Part shown: positions 1-7,951 of the stretch, piece after piece
Numbering within the stretch: the first letter of the stretch is position 1
Layout: each line of letters begins with the position of its first letter
Origin: RGIG4608 sp045651165
GTDB taxonomy: Bacteria > Bacillota > Clostridia > Oscillospirales > CAG-272
Assembly (NCBI GenBank): GCA_045651165.1
Contig: JAZRRX010000058.1
Span: forward strand, 7,120 to 71,119
DNA length: 64,000 nt
Direction of reading: 5' to 3'
Translations under genes and position numbers: made by a program
The notes under the pieces: model-generated
What the model was told of the DNA's origin: nothing
The model's database searches: none
Seen by the model: only the letters and a program-made list of their open reading frames with translations

Positions 1-1
1 T

Positions 2-1060
2 ATTTCAAGCTACGGTCAGCTCACACTTGACATAACTGTTCTTGACTATTGGTTCACTCCTGAAAATAGTAGTAGCTATTATTATAATGCAACGTATGAT
101 TACTATGGTGATCAAGTTGCTATTGGTGACCAGTTGATTCTTGACGAAGCACTTGCATATCTTGAGGACACTATGGACCTTTCAAAATTTGACTCTGATA
201 ATAATGGTATAATTGATTCCGTAGTTCTTATTAATACTCTTGATATTGGTGAAGAAGATTTCTATTGGGCATATCGCTATTGGAATATCTATACTGATGA
301 TGAAGGTTATTACTATGAATATGACGGAGTTTCTGCAAACGATTATGTTTGGGCATCTTATCAGTTCCTTTATGAGAGTTATGATGAGAATGGAGATGTT
401 AATTATGATGATACTTCGGTAAGAAACACCTATACATTTATTCACGAGTTTTCTCATATTCTTGGTCTTGATGACTATTATGATACATCATATTCCGATA
501 ACGCACTTCTTCTTGATGGATGCGATATGATGGATGGTATGACTGGCGACCACAATGCTTTCTCAAAGTTCAATCTTGGTTGGCTTACAACATCAAGACT
601 TGTTGTTACAAGTGGTAGCGTAACGCTTACTCTTGAGGATTTTTCAAAGAACGGGGATACAATCATTATTGCAAACAACTGGAACGAAAAACTCGGTGTA
701 TATCAGGAATATTATGTTCTTATGTATTACAAAAACACAGGACTTAATGGTGGGGATGATTACGGATATTTCTCTCGCGATGGTGTTGTAGTTTATCATG
801 TAAATGCATCTCTTTATTCTGAAGAATTTGATGGTGAAATGTATTACGATATTTATAACAACAATACGGACTCTTCCGACCAATACGGAACAGAGGATAA
901 TCTTATTGAATTTATAAAGTCAGCTGAAGATACTTTCACATACGTTGTTGGCGACACAATGCCTTCAGTAACTGATGATAACGGAGAAGTGCTTGGATAT
1001 AGCTTTGTCATTGATGCTCTTACAAGCGAATATGCAACAATTACATTTACAGCAAAATAA
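2..1060 (+). CDS. M6-family metalloprotease domain protein, C-terminal part (5' end outside window)
   Basis: The reading frame is open from base 2, so the gene begins before the window and at least 352 codons are visible. The zinc-protease signature is clear: HEFSHILGLDDYYD fits HExxHxxGxxD, with two metal-binding His, the catalytic Glu and a third Asp ligand, as in the immune inhibitor A/M6 family. An acidic stretch before it (DSDNNGIIDSVV) looks like a calcium-binding loop. The rest is rich in Tyr, Asp, Gly and Asn, typical of secreted clostridial proteins. No dockerin or sortase signal is seen at the C terminus. The substrate is unknown; secretion is inferred because the N terminus is missing. 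A bidirectional terminator follows at once. Confidence 0.8.
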   Translation: MSSYGQLTLDITVLDYWFTPENSSSYYYNATYDYYGDQVAIGDQLILDEALAYLEDTMDLSKFDSDNNGIIDSVVLINTLDIGEEDFYWAYRYWNIYTDDEGYYYEYDGVSANDYVWASYQFLYESYDENGDVNYDDTSVRNTYTFIHEFSHILGLDDYYDTSYSDNALLLDGCDMMDGMTGDHNAFSKFNLGWLTTSRLVVTSGSVTLTLEDFSKNGDTIIIANNWNEKLGVYQEYYVLMYYKNTGLNGGDDYGYFSRDGVVVYHVNASLYSEEFDGEMYYDIYNNNTDSSDQYGTEDNLIEFIKSAEDTFTYVVGDTMPSVTDDNGEVLGYSFVIDALTSEYATITFTAK

Positions 1061-1064
1061 TATT

Positions 1065-1092
1065 AAAGGGCTTGGAGTTTTCCAAGCCCTTA
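1065..1092. terminator. Bidirectional intrinsic terminator between the M6 protease and trmH-family genes
   Basis: Arms AAGGGCTTGG and CCAAGCCCTT pair around a short loop, with a T-rich flank on the plus side. It sits between two convergent genes only 35 bases apart. Confidence 0.8.
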
Positions 1093-1095
1093 TCT

Positions 1096-1929
1096 TTATC
1101 TTTTCTTGCCGAGTTCCCAAAAAGCAATAGCACCTGCTGCGCCCACGTTTAGTGAGTCCACGTTATGATACATTGGTATTTTAACTGTATAGTCGCAATC
1201 TTCAATTGTCTTTGGAGTTAAGCCAGTACCCTCTGTACCAAGAATAATAGCAAGTTTTTCTTCTTTGTGAAGTTGTGGATTATCAATATCAATAGTATCG
1301 TTTCGCAAAGCCATAGCGAGAGTTTTGAAGCCGAGATTTTTCAAATCCTGCATTTTTGCAGGCCAATCGGCTTTTGTTTCACCAATTTTGGTCCACGGAA
1401 CTTGAAATACAGTTCCCATGCTAACCCTTACTGCGCGACGGCATAATGGATCGCAACAAGTTGGAGTTACAAGAACTGCATCAATGCCAAGAGCCGCCGC
1501 TGAGCGAAATAGTGCACCGATATTGGTTGAGTCGGTTATCTCCTCGAAAACGGCAATTCTACGTGCATTTTGGCACAATTCTTCAACAGTGGAAAGGGTG
1601 GGGCGCAACATAGCGCAAAGAGCACCGCGTGTTAATTCAAATCCCGTCAGTGATGTCAAAATATCACGCGAGGCGGTATAAATCGGGGTGTTTTCGGGCA
1701 ATTTTGCAATAATGTCCCCAACTGCACCGCTTTTAATAAGGCGCTCATCTGTCAAAAATGAAACAGGGATACATCCTGAATTCATTGCAACCTCAATAAC
1801 TGTGGGACTTTCGGCAATAAATATTCCTTTTTCTGGTTCTAATTTGTTTCTTAACTGTGAGCCTGTAAGACGCACATAAACGTCAAGGGCGCTATCGTTA
1901 AAATTAGTTATTTCTATGATATTTGGCAT
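1096..1929 (-). CDS. TrmH/SpoU-family RNA 2'-O-methyltransferase
   Basis: A 277-residue SPOUT-class enzyme that methylates a ribose 2'-OH of rRNA or tRNA using SAM. The three SpoU motifs are present in order: motif 1 NIGALFRSAAALGIDAVLV near residue 137 (the N and R are the conserved pair), motif 2 AIILGTEGTGL near 225, and motif 3 with IPM and NVDSLNVGAAGAIAFWE near the C terminus, which forms the trefoil knot. The N-terminal ~100 residues fit an RNA substrate-binding domain. Exact target (for example 23S rRNA) cannot be told from sequence. It is transcribed divergently from the serine dehydratase gene, from its own well-formed promoter. Confidence 0.9.
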   Translation of the reverse strand: MPNIIEITNFNDSALDVYVRLTGSQLRNKLEPEKGIFIAESPTVIEVAMNSGCIPVSFLTDERLIKSGAVGDIIAKLPENTPIYTASRDILTSLTGFELTRGALCAMLRPTLSTVEELCQNARRIAVFEEITDSTNIGALFRSAAALGIDAVLVTPTCCDPLCRRAVRVSMGTVFQVPWTKIGETKADWPAKMQDLKNLGFKTLAMALRNDTIDIDNPQLHKEEKLAIILGTEGTGLTPKTIEDCDYTVKIPMYHNVDSLNVGAAGAIAFWELGKKR

Positions 1930-1959
1930 AATAATTCCTTTGCAAATTTTCTCTATATT

Positions 1960-1988
1960 ATTGTAACTTTTTTCTGTTAAAATGTCAA
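1960..1988 (-). promoter_or_regulatory. Sigma-A promoter of the trmH-family gene
   Basis: On the minus strand, TTGACA (1988-1983) and TACAAT (1965-1960) are separated by exactly 17 bases. Only 7 bases separate its -35 box from that of the divergent sda promoter. Confidence 0.75.
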
Positions 1989-1995
1989 TAATTTA

Positions 1996-2024
1996 TTGAC
2001 AAATATATAGAATTTTGCTATAAT
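1996..2024 (+). promoter_or_regulatory. Consensus sigma-A promoter of the HTH-serine dehydratase gene
   Basis: TTGACA (1996-2001), a 17-base spacer, and TATAAT (2019-2024): a full consensus promoter. Such a strong core promoter usually needs a repressor, which fits the palindrome placed just downstream. Confidence 0.85.
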
Positions 2025-2028
2025 TTAC

Positions 2029-2043
2029 TCAACCTAAAGTTGA
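2029..2043. promoter_or_regulatory. Candidate operator palindrome at the sda transcription start
   Basis: TCAAC-CTAAA-GTTGA is a perfect 5-base inverted repeat with a 5-base centre, beginning 4 bases after the -10 box, so it covers the expected transcription start. Repression through the HTH domain of the downstream protein is an inference from position only. Confidence 0.45.
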
Positions 2044-2062
2044 TTTTAAAAGGGGATAAAAA

Positions 2063-3493
2063 ATGAGAAGTCAAGGCGAAAGAATTAAAAAGTTAAGAAA
2101 ATCCAAGGGTGTTACTCAACGTGAGTTGGCAGAACGACTTGGGATTAGCGAGCAAGCAATTTCTAAATGGGAGAAAAATCTTTCTAATCCTTCAACTAAA
2201 AATCTTTTGCAGATAGCCAAGATTTTTGGTGTATCAATAACATATTTTTATCAAGATGAAGAAACTCAAAGCAAAAAAATCACAAAAGAGGGTGGAATGG
2301 CATCTCTTCGTGAGCTTTATAAGATAGGACGTGGGCCTTCAAGTTCACATACAATAGGCCCTGAGCGCGCGTGTTTGCGTTTTAAGAGTGAACACCCTGC
2401 TGAAAGCTATAAGGCAATTCTTTATGGTTCTCTTTCAAAAACAGGCAAAGGGCACGGCACAGATTACGTTATAAAGCAAACATTTTTGCCTCAAATTTGT
2501 GAAGTTGAATTTGACTTTGATACGGAGTGTACAGTACATCCCAACACTATGGATTTAATTGCTATCAGCGAGGGGGAAATTGTTGCAAAACAACGTTTTT
2601 ACAGTGTTGGTGGGGGAAGCATAATTGCAGATGGTGAAACTCTTGCAAAAAGTGATATGATTTATCCTCTTGACACTTTTAAGGATATTGCGCAATATTG
2701 TCGTCAAAATGGCATTAGAATTTGGGAATATGCATTTGAGATTGAGGGCGAGGGCTTTTATGCCCATATGGAAAAAATATGGGAAGCTATGAAACACTCA
2801 ATGATAGCAGGAATGTCTGATGAAGGCATTTTGCCAGGTGGTCTTGGTGTGCACAAAAAAGCAAAACAATTATATAATAGCTATAAAGAGAATGAAAACC
2901 GTGAAACACGCGAGGACCGACTTGTTTGCGCGCTTGCATTTGCCGTTGGTGAGCAAAATGCGGCGGGTGAAAAGATAGTTACAGCGCCCACATGTGGTGC
3001 GGCAGGCGTTCTTCCATCAGTAATGCTCTATCACAAGCATAAAAAGGGAGCAACTGATGACGATATTATCAAGGCACTCACAACTGCTGGTGTTGTTGGT
3101 AACCTTATTAAGCACAATGCATCAATCTCAGGTGCTGAGTGTGGATGTCAAGCAGAGATTGGTAGCGCTTGTTCTATGGCAGCAGCTGCTCTTGCAGAGC
3201 TTTATGGAATGGATATCGATAAGATTGAATATGCGGCAGAAATAGCACTTGAACACCATTTAGGACTTACTTGCGACCCAATTTGTGGACTTGTGCAGAT
3301 ACCTTGCATTGAAAGAAATGCGGTTGCGGCAATGCGTGCTATAAATGCGGCAAATCTTGCTGATTTGCTTTTTGACACAAGAAAAATATCCTTTGACAAG
3401 GTCGTTATCGCTATGAAGGAAACGGGGGACGATATGTCACCTGCTTATAAAGAAACTAGCGAAGCGGGACTTGCAAAAATTGCAGTTGAGTAG
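2063..3493 (+). CDS. XRE helix-turn-helix fused to single-chain iron-sulfur L-serine dehydratase
   Basis: The 476-residue protein has two parts. Residues 1-66 are an XRE/Cro-type DNA-binding domain (motif VTQRELAERLGISEQAISKWE). From about residue 79 it is L-serine ammonia-lyase, converting L-serine to pyruvate and ammonia: the beta domain starts LRELYKIGRGPSSSHTIGP, and the alpha domain carries Cys in APTCGAAG, GAECGCQAEIGSAC and GLTCDPICGLVQIPC, the region that binds the 4Fe-4S cluster. An internal in-frame ATG at 2297 with a purine-rich AGAGGGTGG just upstream could give the enzyme alone. The chosen start, ATG 2063, has RBS AAAGGGG. The fusion suggests serine-responsive autoregulation, which is not shown. 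ddl follows 19 bases later. Confidence 0.88.
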   Translation: MRSQGERIKKLRKSKGVTQRELAERLGISEQAISKWEKNLSNPSTKNLLQIAKIFGVSITYFYQDEETQSKKITKEGGMASLRELYKIGRGPSSSHTIGPERACLRFKSEHPAESYKAILYGSLSKTGKGHGTDYVIKQTFLPQICEVEFDFDTECTVHPNTMDLIAISEGEIVAKQRFYSVGGGSIIADGETLAKSDMIYPLDTFKDIAQYCRQNGIRIWEYAFEIEGEGFYAHMEKIWEAMKHSMIAGMSDEGILPGGLGVHKKAKQLYNSYKENENRETREDRLVCALAFAVGEQNAAGEKIVTAPTCGAAGVLPSVMLYHKHKKGATDDDIIKALTTAGVVGNLIKHNASISGAECGCQAEIGSACSMAAAALAELYGMDIDKIEYAAEIALEHHLGLTCDPICGLVQIPCIERNAVAAMRAINAANLADLLFDTRKISFDKVVIAMKETGDDMSPAYKETSEAGLAKIAVE

Positions 3494-3512
3494 TTAAGAA
3501 AGAGGTGTTTTT

Positions 3513-4517
3513 ATGAATATAGTAGTTTTGGCAGGCGGGCTCAGTATGGAGCGAGATGTGTCATTAGCATCGGGCTCACTAATTGCGAATGCTTTGCGTG
3601 AGTGTGGACAAAATGCCGTGCTTGTCGACCTTTATTACGGAATAGAAAAAGATGAAATGTGCTTTGACAATATGTCTGGCAGATACAAATACAAAATACC
3701 TGAAACAGCACCCGACCTTGAAGCATTAATTAAAGCCAACGGAGATAGACGCGATCCCGTGGGTGAAAATGTTATTGATTTTTGCAAAATGGCAGACGTT
3801 GCTTTTCTGGCACTTCACGGAGGTGTTGGTGAAAATGGTCAACTTCAGGCACTTCTTGAAATGAATGGTATTCGTTTTACGGGTAGTTCATCCATTGGTT
3901 GCATGCTTTCAATGGATAAGATTATTTCAAAGGAACTTATTTCACAGGAGGGTATTCCAACTGCTCGTTGGCTCACAAACAAGAGTAGCCGAGAGGAGTT
4001 AAATGCGCTTGTTCCTTGCTTTGTGAAACCTGCGGATAACGGCTCAAGTGTGGGTGTTACTAAAGTTGTTAGTGAAATTGAGCTTGACGAGGCGCTTCGT
4101 GAGGCAGAGAAGTTTTCTAAAAATATTCTTATTGAAGAGCAGGTAGTGGGCAGAGAATTCTCTGTTGGAATCCTCGACGGAAAGGCATTGCCCCCCATTG
4201 AAATTATTGCATCTGGTGATTTTTACAATTACAAGGTGAAATATCAGGCGGGATTGGCGCATGAGGAATGTCCTGCCAACATTGATTCAAAATTGACTAA
4301 AAAACTTCAAAAATACGCCGAGCGTGCACACAGAGTGCTTCGCCTTGGCTCATATTCAAGAATCGACTTTATTATGGATGAACACGGTGAATTCTTCTTC
4401 CTTGAGGCAAACGCGTTGCCCGGAATGACACCGACAAGCTTGTTGCCACAGGAAGCGGCTGCGGCAGGTATTAATTATACACAACTTTGCTTAAAGATAA
4501 TTGAACTTGCAAAATAG
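3513..4517 (+). CDS. ddl: D-alanine--D-alanine ligase
   Basis: Cytoplasmic ATP-grasp ligase that joins two D-alanines for peptidoglycan precursors; 334 residues, normal for Ddl. N-terminal motif AGGLSMERDVSLASG, mid-region ALHGGVGENG, P-loop-like KPADNGSSVGVTKV, and C-terminal FFLEANALPGMTPTSLLPQ (family usual is NTLPGMT) are all present. The omega-loop segment DFYNYKVKY keeps the Tyr pattern of Ddl rather than the vancomycin-resistance VanA pattern, so D-Ala-D-Ala is the likely product. The RBS is AAAGAGGTG. It lies 19 bases after the serine dehydratase fusion and probably shares its promoter. Confidence 0.92.
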   Translation: MNIVVLAGGLSMERDVSLASGSLIANALRECGQNAVLVDLYYGIEKDEMCFDNMSGRYKYKIPETAPDLEALIKANGDRRDPVGENVIDFCKMADVAFLALHGGVGENGQLQALLEMNGIRFTGSSSIGCMLSMDKIISKELISQEGIPTARWLTNKSSREELNALVPCFVKPADNGSSVGVTKVVSEIELDEALREAEKFSKNILIEEQVVGREFSVGILDGKALPPIEIIASGDFYNYKVKYQAGLAHEECPANIDSKLTKKLQKYAERAHRVLRLGSYSRIDFIMDEHGEFFFLEANALPGMTPTSLLPQEAAAAGINYTQLCLKIIELAK

Positions 4518-4518
4518 A

Positions 4519-4546
4519 AAAAACACCTGCTATATGCAGGTGTTTT
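4519..4546. terminator. Bidirectional terminator after ddl
   Basis: AAAAACACCTGC / GCAGGTGTTTTT stem with A-tract and T-tract on either side. It touches the stop codon of the convergent gene. Confidence 0.85.
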
Positions 4547-5421
4547 TATTTTATCTCATCAATTTTGAATTGAACTTTGTGATGTAGAGAAAAATCATCT
4601 TCACCATTCCACATAAGGACTGTGGGGGAGAGGGAATATAGTTCAAACTCAAGTATAGGTCGTGCACTATCAAGCCCTTTATAAATATATGGTCTTGGAG
4701 AAGAGAACAATACACTTGCACTTTCTATAGCAAGATGAGCAAGAGAAACATTGTTCAAATCGAGCGCTGAGATATGATACAAATAAGAATAATGATAAAA
4801 GCTTGTACCGAGCAGATTTGCGTCTGCGATAGTTATTTTATTAGCAGAAGCAAGAGTTATCCGTGCTCCCTTATCGTTAGTTTTGTTTGAAATATAATCA
4901 AAATTTTCTTTGTTAGAAAGAGAAATTATCTCTTTAATGCTATCAGGTGCTTTTTTAATTAAACTTGCCACTTTTTCATCATCTTGAATAGATAGAATAA
5001 GTGCAAATGGGGAAATATATTCCTTTGTGTGATTATAATACTCCTCGCTCATTTCGATTACAGTATATTCATCATTACTGATAGAAAGAGTAATAGCCAA
5101 AAACAAATCATCATTTGAAAGTGATTTCTTTGTGATTTTTAATAGCTTTTCTGCATTCTCGCAGATAATTTCTTGATTTATAGTCAATTCGTTATGTAAA
5201 AATCGCTTGTTAAAGTCAACTCTATTAGCATTAATGTAGTGGGTATGACTTATTTCACAAGCAGACATAATTGAACATAGGAAAGAAGCGACATTGCATG
5301 TCCTATTTCCAACAATCAATATAATTTTTGACTTGATATCCTTCGATATCAAGTCAAAAATTTTGCTATTATGTTTTTGTGTGTTTTTATTAATAAAATT
5401 CTTTAGGCTTCTATATGTCAT
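4546..5421 (-). CDS. FolC/Mur-ligase-like protein with degraded active site (probable pseudoenzyme)
   Basis: Not a clear member of any active family. The 291-residue product can be laid against folylpolyglutamate synthase by eye. KIILIVGNRTCNVASFLCSI occupies the place of the P-loop segment (usual GTNGKGS is replaced by GNRTCNV). NKRFLHNELTINQE parallels the segment after the ERI motif. The C-terminal PTVLMWNGEDD occupies the place of the DGAHNP motif. Length is about two thirds of FolC. It is the last gene of a five-gene unit, and its ATG overlaps the upstream stop by 4 bases, so translation is coupled. A structural or regulatory role is possible; it could also be an unrelated Rossmann protein. 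Confidence 0.5.
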   Translation of the reverse strand: MTYRSLKNFINKNTQKHNSKIFDLISKDIKSKIILIVGNRTCNVASFLCSIMSACEISHTHYINANRVDFNKRFLHNELTINQEIICENAEKLLKITKKSLSNDDLFLAITLSISNDEYTVIEMSEEYYNHTKEYISPFALILSIQDDEKVASLIKKAPDSIKEIISLSNKENFDYISNKTNDKGARITLASANKITIADANLLGTSFYHYSYLYHISALDLNNVSLAHLAIESASVLFSSPRPYIYKGLDSARPILEFELYSLSPTVLMWNGEDDFSLHHKVQFKIDEIK

Positions 5422-6593
5422 TTTCCAAGTAAAAATCTTCTTGCCGCTTCATATTCTTGTTTAGCCGCATCCGCTTTTTTGAGATTTGCAGGTGAGTTTG
5501 ACTTCTTTATTGCACGAAGAAGAATATTTTTCGGTGTTTCCTCGGGGTCAATAAGCTCAAGAGCAACACATGAATAGTTGTTTGCCTCAAGTCGCTTAAG
5601 GCGGAGTGCATCGGTTGCCGCATCACAAAGCTTTTGACGAAGCATTGAATATTCCGTTACAAAAGAAAGCTCTTTGCAGTTGATTGTGTGATTTAATTCG
5701 TGGTGGCAACAGGGAGTAGACAAAATAACCTTTGCATTTTCCTTTATTGCCTTATCAAGCACAATATCGGTTGCAATATCGCACGCGTGGAGAGAAATCA
5801 CAAGGTCGGGTTTCTTTTCGCACTCATACTGAGTTATATCGGCGCAGAAAAATTTAAGATTATCAAAGCCAATATCCGTTGCAACCTTGTTGCAATATTC
5901 AATTACGTCGGCCTTCAAATCAACGCCATACATTTTAACGTCGCGTCCCATCACGTTTTTTAGATAGTGATACACTGCAAAAGAGAGATAACTCTTTCCG
6001 CAACAGAGGTCGTAAACAACAAGTTCACCATCACTATTGAGGTTGGGATAAATATCACGAACATTTTCAACGAATTTATTTATTTGTCTATATTTCGATT
6101 GTTTTTTGTCGTGAATTCTGCCGTTTTTATCACTTACTCCAAGATATTGAAGAAAGGGGGCGTCGGGTGTGATAATATACTTTTTTTCTTGATTGTTGCC
6201 CAAAATTTCAACCTTTTGGCTGTTGCCAGAGGATATTTTTTGCATGAGATTATTTACACCAATAAGCGTTATCTTGCCCGATTTTGATGCCTTGTATTCG
6301 CATTCACCTGCGGTTGTGATGAGATTTACTTGCATAGCAGAATCAATCAGTGCGCAAAGGGATGCTTGTGTATTTTCATCAATATATATATTTTCGTGCT
6401 TTGCCTTGTTATCTGTGTGAAAGCTCTCTGCTTGAAGGCAGAGTTTACCAGAGATATTTTTCAATGTCAAAACAGTTTTAAGTATGCTCTTATCCTTGTG
6501 CTTTGAAAAAACTACTTTTTTAAGCGCTTGATTTTCCGCAGAGCAGAGAATAGCATAGGAGAAATCTTTAATTTTTGCATCAAAATTCATCAT
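5418..6593 (-). CDS. SAM-dependent methyltransferase (Methyltransf_32-like)
   Basis: 391 residues. The SAM-binding motif I is VYDLCCGKSYLSFAVYHYL near residue 195, followed by motif II MYGVDLKADVIEYC and acidic motif LKFFCADITQYE. PDLVISLHACDIATDIVLDKA and STPCCHHELN match the pattern of the broad family that includes RRNAD1 and GSTCD methyltransferase domains. About 130 N-terminal residues of no recognised family precede it. The substrate is unknown; rRNA or tRNA is a reasonable guess given its operon partner rsmI. It overlaps the genes on both sides by 4 bases (ATGA), so it is embedded in a translationally coupled unit. Confidence 0.75.
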   Translation of the reverse strand: MMNFDAKIKDFSYAILCSAENQALKKVVFSKHKDKSILKTVLTLKNISGKLCLQAESFHTDNKAKHENIYIDENTQASLCALIDSAMQVNLITTAGECEYKASKSGKITLIGVNNLMQKISSGNSQKVEILGNNQEKKYIITPDAPFLQYLGVSDKNGRIHDKKQSKYRQINKFVENVRDIYPNLNSDGELVVYDLCCGKSYLSFAVYHYLKNVMGRDVKMYGVDLKADVIEYCNKVATDIGFDNLKFFCADITQYECEKKPDLVISLHACDIATDIVLDKAIKENAKVILSTPCCHHELNHTINCKELSFVTEYSMLRQKLCDAATDALRLKRLEANNYSCVALELIDPEETPKNILLRAIKKSNSPANLKKADAAKQEYEAARRFLLGK

Positions 6594-6850
6594 AATCTCG
6601 GAGGTCTCCTGTGTCTATTCATATTGAAAAGTTTTCTCATTCGTGTGGAGATTGCTTCTTTCTTTTCTGCTGTTTCTTCTGCTAAAAAAACGGGATTTAA
6701 AAAGTTTTCTCCGTCAAATTCAATATTGAAGATATCGTTGACCTTCATATCGCCCAAAATTTCTTTGGGAATGAGATATCTTTTATCATCAAAATCAAGG
6801 CATACACCGATATTTTCTTCATATCTATCAAGAACTAATTTTAAAGTCAT
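6590..6850 (-). CDS. Small DUF3006-like protein
   Basis: 86 residues. The N-terminal half (LVLDRYEENIGVCLDFDDK, then IPKEILGDMKVNDIFNIEFD) fits the DUF3006 pattern of a DRxE motif followed by a small beta-barrel-like domain. The C-terminal tail is basic (RMRKLFNMNRHRRPPRL), which may bind nucleic acid. Function is unknown. It starts 15 bases after asd and overlaps the methyltransferase start by 4 bases. Confidence 0.65.
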   Translation of the reverse strand: MTLKLVLDRYEENIGVCLDFDDKRYLIPKEILGDMKVNDIFNIEFDGENFLNPVFLAEETAEKKEAISTRMRKLFNMNRHRRPPRL

Positions 6851-6865
6851 AGTATTATGTCCTTT

Positions 6866-7939
6866 TTAATCAAAATATCCTTTTTTATAAAGAAGCTCAG
6901 CGATGAGTACCGCTCCGCCTGCTGCACCACGAAGTGTGTTGTGAGAAAGCCCTACGAATTTATAATCGTAAACATGATCCTCACGAAGACGTCCAACGGT
7001 TACGCCCATTCCACCGTATATATCGCGATCGAGCTTTGCTTGTGGGCGATTGTCTTCTTCAAAATAAGTAATAAACTGCTTTGGAGCGTGTGGAAGTTCA
7101 AGTTCTTGAGGCTCACCACGGAAATTTGCCCAAGCGGACAAAATTTGCTCTTTTGTGGGGTTGTTTCTAAATTTTACAAACACGGCAGCAGTGTGTCCGT
7201 CAGTTACGGGAACTCTAATGCACTGTGTTGTAATAACGGGAGCTTTTGCTTTTACAATCTCTCCGTTTTCAATATTTCCCCAAACTTTTAGGGGTTCTTG
7301 TTCACTTTTTTCTTCCTCACCACCGATATAAGGAATGACGTTGTCAACCATTTCTTCCCATTCGGCAAAGGTTTTTCCAGCACCCGAGATTGCCTGATAA
7401 GTTGTGGCAACTATTTCATAGGGTTCGAACTGAAGAAGGGGAGTGAGAGCGGGAACATAGGACTGAATTGAGCAATTTGGTTTTACTGCGATAAAGCCAC
7501 GCTTTGTTCCAAGACGAGTTTTTTGCGCCTCAATAATTGCAAGATGCTCGGGGTTTACTTCGGGAATAACCATAGGAACATCTGGTGTAAAGCGATTAGC
7601 CGAGTTGTTTGAAACTACGGGGATTTCTGCTTTCGCATACGCTTCTTCAAGCGCCTTTACTTCGTCCTTTTTCATATCAACTGCGCAGAAAACAAAATCA
7701 ACAAGTGGTGCGATTTCGTTTATTTTTTGCGCGTCAATTATAGTAATATTTTTATATTCCTCAGGGATGGGAGTGCTCATCTTCCAACGAGAGCCAACTG
7801 CCTCTACATAGGTTTTTCCTGCACTTCTCGAAGAAGCGGCAAGAACAGTTACCTCAAAATAGGGATGATTTTCAAGTAATGTAAGAAATCTTTGACCGAC
7901 CATGCCGGTAGCACCTACGATACCAACTCTTTTTTTCAT
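6866..7939 (-). CDS. asd: Aspartate-semialdehyde dehydrogenase (archaeal/fungal-type)
   Basis: Reduces aspartyl phosphate to aspartate semialdehyde with NADPH, the branch point to lysine, diaminopimelate, threonine and methionine. 357 residues. The N-terminal Rossmann motif is VGIVGATGMVGQRF. The catalytic Cys is in KPNCSIQSYVPAL, and TTYQAISGAGKTFAEW, followed by IENGEIVKAKAPVITTQC, belongs to the longer archaeal/yeast subclass rather than the E. coli type. It lies 12 bases after rsmI. The aspartate kinase that acts before it is far away at 51.6-52.9 kb, so the pathway is not clustered. Confidence 0.92.
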   Translation of the reverse strand: MKKRVGIVGATGMVGQRFLTLLENHPYFEVTVLAASSRSAGKTYVEAVGSRWKMSTPIPEEYKNITIIDAQKINEIAPLVDFVFCAVDMKKDEVKALEEAYAKAEIPVVSNNSANRFTPDVPMVIPEVNPEHLAIIEAQKTRLGTKRGFIAVKPNCSIQSYVPALTPLLQFEPYEIVATTYQAISGAGKTFAEWEEMVDNVIPYIGGEEEKSEQEPLKVWGNIENGEIVKAKAPVITTQCIRVPVTDGHTAAVFVKFRNNPTKEQILSAWANFRGEPQELELPHAPKQFITYFEEDNRPQAKLDRDIYGGMGVTVGRLREDHVYDYKFVGLSHNTLRGAAGGAVLIAELLYKKGYFD

Positions 7940-7951
7940 AAGATTTATCTC

